Positions 55,571 to 64,000 of a DNA stretch of 64,000 nucleotides are shown here, piece by piece. The notes under the pieces are model-generated. The model was not told the origin of the DNA and ran no database searches. It saw nothing but the letters and a program-made list of their open reading frames with translations. The first letter of the stretch is position 1; every line of letters begins with the position of its first letter. The translations under genes were made by a program, and so were the position numbers. This DNA is from Boswellia sacra (lineage: Eukaryota; Streptophyta; Magnoliopsida; Sapindales; Burseraceae), in assembly GCA_013180625.2 (NCBI GenBank), contig SNVD02016070.1, positions 1-64,000 of the forward strand, read 5' to 3'.

Positions 55571-58142
55571 TGTAATATCCTAAGCTTTTGCAATATACAT
55601 TATACCATGTGTTGTGTTACATATGTAATAATATGTATTAATGTATATGTAATGTAATTGAATTGTAATGTAATAAATGAAAGAATGAAGGGCTTAATGA
55701 GAAGAATATTGGATTTAATGATTATAAAGGAGGAGAGATGGACTAAATGAAAACTTTGCCTTGTGTTTATATATAAAATGAGAAGAATTCTAGAATTCTT
55801 TCATTCTAACTTACCAGGTCACGTTTCCAGCCCTTCACTCCCTCTAAGCTCCACACACAGACACACAACTTCACTAAGAATTCAAGCAAGCAAGTGGTAA
55901 GAACTCTTCTCTCCTTTAGAATTCTTGTGCTATTGTGTATGTATTTGCAAGAATTCTTTTGGGTTGTGATGTGAGTATGTTAATTGTTGTTTGTGCTATT
56001 GGAAATTTGTGTGGAAACATGAATTTGAATGAGTTTTGAATGTATCTAAGCAAGAGGATGAAGAGATAAGCTAGAATTGAGAGTTTAGTTCAAATCCTGG
56101 AAATTCTGTTACACTGAGCAATGCATGTTCCAAAAATTACCAAAAATGAGTGGGACATTTTCTTGTTCTGAATGTTTAATGAAAATAGACATGTCCAGGA
56201 GTGTATAGCAATTGGATTCACTCAAAAATTCGAAGTAGGTGATTTGTAGTGAATTTTTGAATTTCTGGTATGGTATTGCACATTTCCCCTGTCTTAGAAC
56301 AGAGTAGGGGAAGACGATTTTAGTTGAAGATCCAAATCTTCATAGAATTACCTAATTTTTGGTATGAAAGTCCTTTTACGTGTCATATATGAGATTGTAA
56401 ATTTTTACCGAGATTGAAGCTCTGTGTGAATTGTTATAGATTTTTAAAGTTGGCTTGCTAAAACTAGAATTTTTAGTTTCCAAAACAGGGCAGTTAGAAA
56501 TAAATGGATTTGAATGGGTTAAACATCTTGAAAAGCCCTGATTTTTGGTATGGAGGTATATATATATGTTATATACCAGCCTGTAAATTTTTGTAGCCAT
56601 TTGAGTAGGATTGAAATTCCTACAAATTTTTAAGTTGATAGTGCTCAGTGAAGTGAATGCAATGGCAAAATTGTTGAGGTAATGAATTTGATTATTTTGA
56701 GTGACCTAATGACCCCAATTTGCTCTAAAAATTTTAAGGAGACATGAGGTATGTGTCTAAAAGAAGTCTACCCAATTGTGTGAATTTTGAAAGTAGACAA
56801 GTGTTGTTGTAAATTGTTTGTCAAAGTAAGTATAGAAATAGAGCCAAAAAGGGGAAGTGTTTTACAAGTGTATGGTGACCTAAAAAGAGATTTTTTTTTT
56901 TTTAGGTCAATCACAAGCATCAAAAAGCAGCTATACAAGGTAAGTAAGCTAACTATTCTGAGGGCACAATAAATTGTGTACTGTATGTATGTAATTTTGT
57001 GGATTGTAACACTATTAAATGCTAGCAACTTGATGCTTGAATGTGAGATATTGTGACTATTTTGGAAGCCTGATATAGAGCTTCTTTTATGTGACTAATT
57101 GTGAATGATGAAACGTGATTGGCATGCCAAGACCTAGGAAGTTTAGCTCTCATAGCTTGAGGGGAGGTCTGGACCATGTGTTTCCCTACATGGGATTCTG
57201 TAGCATGGGCCCGGTATCACCCGGATTGTTAGACTAGCCTTGAGCTATTTCAAGTGTAGGCATCTAAATGTATTCGTACTGTTCTATACTGTTCCATGGC
57301 TTGAGGGGAGGTCTAGACCATGTGTTTCTCTAGATGAGATTCGGTAGCATGGGTCCGGTATCACCCGGATTGTCAGACTAACCTTGAGCATTCCGTACTC
57401 CCATGGCTTGAGGGAAGGTCTGGACCATGTGTTTCTCTATACAAGATTCGATAGCATGGGCCCGGTATCACCCGGATTGTCAGACTAGCCTTAAGCTATT
57501 ATATGGGAACTAACTGTGAAATGAAAAGTCCTACCTTGATTAGAGAGTCTTTTTCCCTAGGTGACTGTATTGTGGAAGCTTCCTCATTATGTGATTGTGA
57601 TTGTACATGAAAAAGCGATGAGTAGAGAAATGTAAACTCACTTATGTGAGGTTGAATCGACCTATAGAGGTTTAGAAAGAAAATTAGCGCGGGAGCGCAA
57701 ATGTAACCGAAGTGAACTTGGAGCATTTCTTCTTTAACAATTCAGATAATGCTTGTGTAGTTAGAAATGGATAATTTCATACTGTGGATTGAATTCTATT
57801 GTTATTATTTATTGCTGTATATTCACTTAGCTTACTGAGTTTTACTCATGAAAGTTGTTGTGTGCTTCAGGTGATCAGTAGATTGAGCTAGGGATGGAGG
57901 ACTTTTGGCATTGCTGACAGAGTTCCCTTGGCAACCATTGATCGCTGCTCTATATTAGCATAGTCATACTGTAGAACTTCTTTTGATTTTTGAATGTACA
58001 TAAATACAGTAGAATGAGGTGGTTGTCATTAGAAACTCTATTTGTGTTATACTTATATTAATTTTTGAAAGAAATATTAGAGTTCACATTTAAATGACTG
58101 TAAAAAATGTTATTTTCTGTGTGTCAAATATGGGTTGTGACA
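55571..58142 (+). mobile_element. solo LTR of 2572 bp with TSD AAAGA
   Basis: It begins TGTAATATCCTAAGCTTTTG and ends AAATATGGGTTGTGACA, flanked by AAAGA (55566-55570 and 58143-58147). The duplicate at 52336-52365 is continuous here with a single AAAGA, so the empty site is directly visible. The length and ends are those of a large plant LTR (probably Ty3/gypsy, not certain). It includes a TATA-like TATATAAAA near 55770, a region of three imperfect repeats (57121-57500) and no coding domain. Confidence 0.92.
57121..57500 (+). repeat. three imperfect tandem repeats in the solo LTR
   Basis: Each copy contains GGCTTGAGGGGAGGTCTGGA (or a close variant), CCATGTGTTTC, GGCCCGGTATCACCCGGATT and CAGACTAGCCTTGAGC, at roughly 100-180 bp spacing. 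The copies are much more GC-rich than the surrounding LTR. Confidence 0.8.
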
Positions 58143-58147
58143 AAAGA

Positions 58148-58803
58148 CTTCAGCCAATTGAAGAAATTGCCATGGCTTTTGCATTGACGCAAGTCAACTA
58201 TAACCAGGAGGAAGAAGCAAAGTGCTGAGGCGAGGACACTGCCATCATGAAAGAGAGCCTTTTTAAGGTTTCAAAATACGAGGAGAAGGTAGAAAAGAAG
58301 TGGTGACGTGGACTAATTACTAAAAGGTTAGGAAAATAAAACTATAGCGGTTTACATATATAACCATAAAAATAATTAAGTTATACAATCTAATATGATA
58401 TATTTTTAATATTAATATATCTCTCAAAACTTATTTCAAAATTGATATCCCAAATGACATGGATAAAATTAAAATTGACGTATTATACAACATCAATTAT
58501 TACATTATTATAATATCCATTTTGTAAACTTATATTACATGCACATTATTTGGGATATAATTTAAAAAAAGTATTATTATTCTTTGCGTAAATCAGGTTG
58601 TATATATTTGATTGTAGAAGTTGATTATATATTTAGAATTATTCATAAAAATAATATTTAAATGGAAGAAAAAAGAAAACAGGAAAAGGTCAGTAATATT
58701 CTCACAGCCGGTTAACCGTTAGCTTTTTGGGGGTTCGTTGTTAGTTTCCCATTCGGTGGGACGTGGACAGATGCAAACCAAAAAGTTAAGGGTTTAAGAA
58801 GAA

Positions 58804-58852
<49 letters not shown>

Positions 58853-59100
58853 ATTATACAAGACATAAATTAATTAATATAAATTAACCCACCTCAAATA
58901 TTAAAAATAATATAATATCTATAAAAATAGTGAAGAAACGCTGAATACAACCTGATTTCAAGACAATAATGAAAACGTACAATGTCAATCTCCGAGTGTA
59001 ATGATGGTGTGATTTTAACAAAACCAAACGATTCTTGAGCGCGTGATATTTTTCCAAATTAAGGGTAGTTATGTATTTTTACTTAAAAATGGAATTTAGC
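58148..59100. other. upstream flank of the intact terpene synthase
   Basis: It duplicates 52354-53300. An (AT)n microsatellite lies at 58806-58847. Relative to copy 1, about 50 bp are added around 58940-58990 (GAATACAACCTGATTTCAAG onward), so the two proximal promoters differ. Confidence 0.55.
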
Positions 59101-59114
59101 ATCCACGCACAGTG

Positions 59115-59122
59115 TATATATA
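59115..59122 (+). promoter_or_regulatory. TATA box of the intact terpene synthase
   Basis: TATATATA lies 93 bp upstream of the ATG, leaving a 5' UTR of about 60 nt if transcription starts at the usual distance. It is conserved in the duplicate. Confidence 0.55.
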
Positions 59123-59207
59123 CAGGCAAAGTGAGGACTAAAATCGCAAGTACTTCCACACTGTCTCCCTGATTCTGCGTTTTTGGCTCTGAAACTTTCT
59201 GACTAAA

Positions 59208-61716
59208 ATGTCTCTTTACCTGCAGCTGGCTTCACTGCCTGCTCCATGCAATTTCACTGGATTGCGGGCAAGAAGTGGCATCTCAGTCAGATCACCCTGC
59301 AGCTATGACAAAGTTCCTCCCCGAGTGCTACAACCCCAATGCACGGTTGCCACCAAAATTTCTAATCAAACCGTTTCTAGGCGATCAGGAAATTACGAAC
59401 CTTCTATTTGGCGTTATGAAGATTTTCAGTCCCTTGGGAGTGAATATGTGGTAATATAGGCATACATAGTTATGTTGTAATTAATAATTTTATCTATAAC
59501 AATAATTGAAATTAATTTTAACTAGTTGTGGGCCTGATAGCTAATTGTATGCTATCTTAATAATATTCTATACGTACTTAATAAATGATATTTTAATTTC
59601 TAATTCAGGGAGAAGCATGCACCAATCGGCCCAAAGAGCTGAAGGAAGATGTAAGACGGATGTTTGATGCTGCGGTGGATCCTTTGGATCAACTTGAGCT
59701 AATTGATAACCTGCAACGACTTGGAGTATATTATCACTTTGAGGATGAAATAAAGAGAGTTCTGAATGAGATATACAACAATAACCGCAGCAATTATGAC
59801 AAGAAACAGGAGAGTTTGTATGCTGTAGCTCTTGAGTTTAGACTCCTTCGAAAGCACGGCTATGACATACCTACAGGTACTCAAATTTTAGATAGTTCTT
59901 ACACTGTTGCCAATGCCACCTGATATACAACTTAGCCCTTCTTTGGGTTCACATTAATTTGTAGCCAATTTGCACTAATGTTGTGCAATATTCCTTGCAG
60001 AAATTTTCAACAGTTTCAGGGATGAGAAGGGAAGCTTCAACTCATGTCTTTCGAATGCTGATTGCAAAGCCATTTTATCTCTGTATGAAGCTGCGTTCCT
60101 TTTGAAAGAAGGAGAAGAAAGCATCTTTTACGATGCTAAAAATTCCACGACCACATTCCTCAAGGAGTACGTCAAGAATAGCCAAGATCAATACCTTTCC
60201 TCGTTAGTGGATCATGCATTGGAGCTTCCACTGCACTGGAGAATCGCAAGGTTGGAGGCAAGGTGGTTCATAGATGCATATGCGAGAAGACAAGATATGA
60301 ACCCTATCCTGCTTGATTTTGCTAAACTAGACTTCAATACAGTGCAAGCAATTCACCAAGAAGATGTCAAGAGTGCATCAAGGTATATAGGAAAGAGGCT
60401 AATAATAGTGTAGATAGTTTTTCTTATGTTAAATGGTAACCTTTCCGTTAATAAGATGTTAGCTATTATTAATTTCCGTTGCTCAGACTGATATAAATTA
60501 ATTTTGTTGTGATATAAAGCTGGTGGAAAAATGCTGCTCTCGATCAGAAGTTGACTTTTGCACGGGACAGACTGATGGAATGTTTCTTTTGGGCTGTGGG
60601 GTTTAAATTCGAACCTGATTTTGAATACTGTAGGAGGATGATCACAAGGGTTAATGCTTTAATTACAGTAATCGACGATTGTTATGATGTGTATGGAACT
60701 TTGGAAGAATTGGAGCCTTTCACAGAAGCTGTTAAAAGGTTAGTGATCAAGATTGTTTTAGTACATTTTTATCTCTAGCATCATTATTAGTTTTCAACAT
60801 TAATCTAACTCTACGTTTACGCTGTAATGTTAGATGGAATATAAGGGAAATAGAACAACTTCCATACTACCTGAAGATGTGCTTTTCTGTTCTCCATTAT
60901 TCGTTCAATGAAATGGCTTTCGACGTTCTCAAAGAACAAGAAGCTCACATTATCTCTTTTCTGAGTAAAGCGGTAATTTCATTCCCTATAAGTGAAGTTT
61001 TAACGTATTTTATTTTGATCTTTTACTATTAGACTATTGCAAATTTTATTTTATTTTCTGGATTCAGTGGGCAGATTTATGTGAATGCTATTTAGTGGAG
61101 GCAAAGTGGTACCATAGCGGATACACTCCGACCCTTGAAGAGTACCTTGACAATGCATGGATTTCTATATCAGCACCAGTAATTTTAACGCATGCATACT
61201 TCTTAGTTGCAAAACCAATAACAAATGACATCATCAAAAGCTTCGAAGAGTATCACAATATAATCCGTTGGTCGTCAACAATTTTACGACTAGCCGATGA
61301 TTTGGGAACATCTTCTGTAAGATAGCTACACTTTTCACAATCTCTAACATTTACTAACTTACAGATTTCAATATTGCTTCAAGATTATTATTTTATAATG
61401 TTTAATTTCCTATTTTTTGATCTAGCACGAGTTGAAAAGAGGGGATGTTCCTAAATCAATCCAATGTCACATGAATGATGCTGGAATTTCTGAAGAAGAG
61501 GCTCGGGAGCACATACATGAGTTGATTGCTACAACATGGATGAAATTAAACAAAGATCGACTGGCGAACCCTCACTTGTCAGACATTTTTGTGGAATATG
61601 CAATGAACGTGGCAAGGATGTCTCAATGTATGTACCAATTTGGAGATGGACATGCTATTCAAAACCGCGAGACAAAAGATCGTGTTTTATCACTATTTGT
61701 TATTCCCATTCCATAG
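59208..61716 (+). CDS. terpene synthase, TPS-b type, plastid-targeted (probable monoterpene synthase)
   Basis: Seven exons with GT-AG introns and consistent phases: 59208-59450, 59609-59876, 60001-60382, 60520-60738, 60834-60972, 61068-61316 and 61426-61716. They give 596 aa, the usual length and exon number for angiosperm class-III terpene synthases. Residues 1 to about 57 are Ser/Arg/Pro-rich, like a chloroplast transit peptide, and are followed by [11 protein letters not shown], the RR(x)8W motif of cyclic monoterpene synthases. The alpha domain holds the metal-binding aspartate motif in [11 protein letters not shown] and the NSE/DTE motif in [12 protein letters not shown], followed by KRGDVPK. 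Such enzymes ionise geranyl diphosphate with Mg or Mn in plastids. The exact product cannot be predicted. A sesquiterpene product is less likely given the transit peptide. The start ATG is shared with the duplicate. All key residues are present, so it is probably functional. Confidence 0.95.
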
Positions 61717-61798
61717 TTAAGGGTCAAACTATGTTCTATAGGATGTAATCAAAACTTACATCCCAAATTGAACCATCCTACGGTTGTATTTTAAAATG

Positions 61799-61821
61799 AA
61801 TAAAGAAATTTAATGAATAAA
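61799..61821 (+). terminator. polyadenylation signals of the terpene synthase
   Basis: Two AATAAA hexamers (61799-61804 and 61816-61821) lie 83-100 bp after the stop codon, in an AT-rich 3' UTR. Confidence 0.6.
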
Positions 61822-61829
61822 AGGGAAGC

Positions 61830-63200
61830 TTATCTAAGAGGAATATATTTAATTATCGATATATATTTTTTATATAGCTACTGCACCCGTTGTTTCTACC
61901 ATTTCCTTTTGGGTTTTTTTTTTTAATATATGTTTTTGTTTCACAACCTAAAAATGAGGTTTTGTATCTGCAAGGAAAACATGTTTAGTTTTCATATATA
62001 TTAAAAATAAAATCTACGACCTCTAAACAGTAAAATCCAAAAAGACATGAAAAGAGAGAGACCATAAGAAAGGTTGTAAATGCAATTATTTACTTTTTTT
62101 ATTTCTACTCCATAATCAGATTTTTTTTTGGCTATCTTTATGGAATGGCTTAGGTGGTCGTTGATCTTCCCAAGCAATTTCTTTTATTTCTGGCCGTTCG
62201 ATTAAGATTTTAAGGCTCAGATTTATCTAACTTTCTGAATAAGCGGATTTGCATTGAACAAGAAGATTGATATGACGAAATTGAGGATACGGGGAGAGGT
62301 CAACGAGTCTGATCCATCCAAGTTTCCAGATGAAAGGTCGAGATCAACTGCATGGAATAGATAAGAAGACAAAATGTATGAAGTAACACTATTATTCCAG
62401 TTGTTACAGTACAAACAAGTAGTCGAAAGTATATGAATAGTCTTAAAAAAATACAGTTAAAATATAAAATTATTAAAATCAATAAAACAATGACTAATTA
62501 AAAATTGTTAATAAACTATCTGAAATAAAGTAACTAAATAAAATAAAATGGAATAAAATTTGAGGGTGAAGTTGCAAGATTTTAAAGTAAGAGAATTGCA
62601 AAGGGATGCCAGAGAACGAGTGTTTTTCGTTACTTTTATCAAATGGTGCGCAACAAACGTTCATTAAGGAGGGCCTTCCATTTATAGGCAGAATCCTTAC
62701 AAGGCCGTCCAATAATAGATATTGCACAAATTTATCCAAGTGTCTTGAAGTATGCTTAGATACTAGGTTAAGGCATGCGGTTGCAAGCGGTAGTTGGTGG
62801 CTTGCGCGTGTCAAGGTCATAAAGCAGTGAATTCCACTTCTTATACCAAACCATCTAATTTATAAATAAATTTAATTTATTTTTACAACAATTTTCATGG
62901 GATATAATATTAGATTATTACATTTCTATTGATTATATTATTTTTTTAAACTATTTATAGGCTTCCTAGTCTTACCTTTACTTTTTCATTTTAGTAATAG
63001 GAATCATCTTCCTTCTCTAGTAAAACTCTCATATTTAAAATATGATTATTTTTTCCTTTCCTAGCTGAAATAGGATTCTCCTATTTCATTAGGATTCTTA
63101 ATTTTCTAATTTATTTAGAACTCTTATAATATTATTTTTATCCTTATCAAGACTTTAGGAATATTTTTTAGGATTTTAGGAATATCCTTTTGTTTAGCCA
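61830..63200. other. intergenic, AT-rich
   Basis: No gene recognised. On the minus strand, CTGCCTATAAATGGAAGGCC (near 62668-62687) looks like a TATA-box region of an LTR, so part of 62550-62850 may be an old LTR, but no ends could be defined. Confidence 0.35.
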
Positions 63201-63551
63201 ATATCCTAACAATCTCTACTTTAGCTGAATAAAACATTACTATCATCTCTCACCAACAACCACAATCTTCAAACCAGAGAATTACCATACTCCACTATGG
63301 AGAGTATACCCACTTAGAATAAACCCATCCTAAGGTTTCACCTTGGTTACATGTCGAAAAACCTACTAAAAACTTATGGTGCAACCCCCATTTTTGGCTT
63401 TTCTAGGAGTTTCTCAGCTACCAACATTACTTCCATCACACCCTACATGAAGGCCAAACCAATGCGTGTGTGTAAACCTGTGGACCCACTAGTAGTAATA
63501 TATCCTATTTCATGACACCTAGCGAATGTCATGAGGATGTACATATCCTTC

Positions 63552-63990
63552 TTAGAGAACAAAATCATCTCCCACAACATAGGGAGACACACTATTAGTG
63601 AAACCATCAGTATTTTCTTTCGAGCTATTAGCTAAATCTGCTCCACTATTTGGACAATTTCTTTTAAGGTGCCTAGATTGGCTACACCTCCAGTAGACTA
63701 CTTCATTCTTCTTGGATTTGCTAGATTCACCAGTACTACTACTTGAATCAAGGGTTAGTTTTCCCTTCAAAACCTTATATAAGCCATTTTGAATCACGAT
63801 ATCTTTGGCTTCTACTTGCCATAAGCCAAAATTGATTCTTTTATCAAATTTCTTTATATCAGCTTAAAAGTAGACATTATGTTTTGCACTCCTACTTCTA
63901 CTCTTGATGCATTTCTAGTATTGATGAATTTCCTATAGATGAATATTAGGGCATGTTTTGTACGCGACATTGTATAGTATAGTATTGTAT
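63552..63990 (-). pseudogene. copia gag remnant (minus strand)
   Basis: Reading leftward from about 63900, the frames show KFDKRINFGLWQVEAKD (the copia gag N-terminal block), then IQNGLYKVLKGKLTLDSSSS, then a zinc-knuckle region YWRCSQSRHLKRNCP. In this knuckle the first Cys of C-x2-C-x4-H-x4-C is Tyr. About two thirds of gag between these blocks is missing. It belongs to a Ty1/copia element that continues beyond the window or is truncated. It is a different lineage from the Sirevirus-like elements above. Confidence 0.65.
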
Positions 63991-64000
63991 TATATAGCAT

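Overview
This is a gene-poor, AT-rich window from a flowering plant (probably a eudicot). The evidence is GT-AG introns, a seven-exon terpene synthase, plant LTR retrotransposons primed by tRNA-iMet or tRNA-Asp, a CACTA transposon and a LINE fragment. The species cannot be named from sequence alone. One 38-bp stretch (38639-38676) is not plant DNA: it is an Illumina Nextera mate-pair junction adapter left in the assembly.

Layout. 1-5.1 kb: a foldback inverted repeat (752-1830), an orphan PLAC8-family exon (2329-2400, +), a Mutator-like non-autonomous element with a 10-bp target duplication (3679-4693) and a broken tRNA-Leu(TAG). 5.1-17.2 kb: one PLAC8/PCR-type gene on the minus strand in four phase-consistent exons; an approximately 11.1-kb intron holds a complete but decayed Sirevirus-like Ty1/copia element (6615-16470), and exon 3 has an in-frame TGA. 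17.2-31 kb: a local tandem duplication interrupted by a perfect solo LTR (19144-21065, TSD TAATA), then a second Sirevirus-like element without a 5' LTR (about 21430-30780) that itself carries a LINE fragment (TSD AATTTGTCGAG). 31.2-37 kb: a CACTA element (TSD TCA), a truncated Athila-like Ty3/gypsy element, and a 145-codon ORF with a basic/cysteine-rich domain that may be an old viral insertion. 37-46.4 kb: a composite of three LTRs of the solo-LTR family around a copia element whose reverse transcriptase is deleted. 46.4-52.2 kb: tandem copies of an LTR-containing unit, followed by a minus-strand solo LTR.

52-61.8 kb is the main genic region. A segment of about 3 kb (minus-strand LTR, flank, promoter, terpene synthase 5' half) is tandemly duplicated. 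The upstream copy stops inside exon 3 and has lost a splice acceptor, so it is a pseudogene (53402-54274). The downstream copy (59208-61716) is an intact plastid-type TPS-b terpene synthase of 596 aa with RR(x)8W, DDxxD and NSE/DTE motifs. A 2572-bp solo LTR (55571-58142, TSD AAAGA) later landed in the upstream flank of the intact copy; the other duplicate preserves the empty site. 61.8-64 kb is intergenic, ending in a minus-strand copia gag remnant.

The only apparently functional protein gene is the terpene synthase at 59208-61716. No convincing new biological system was seen. The most interesting points are the nested-insertion history, the split PLAC8 gene, the terpene synthase duplication, the three-LTR composite, the virus-like cysteine-rich ORF and the adapter artefact.
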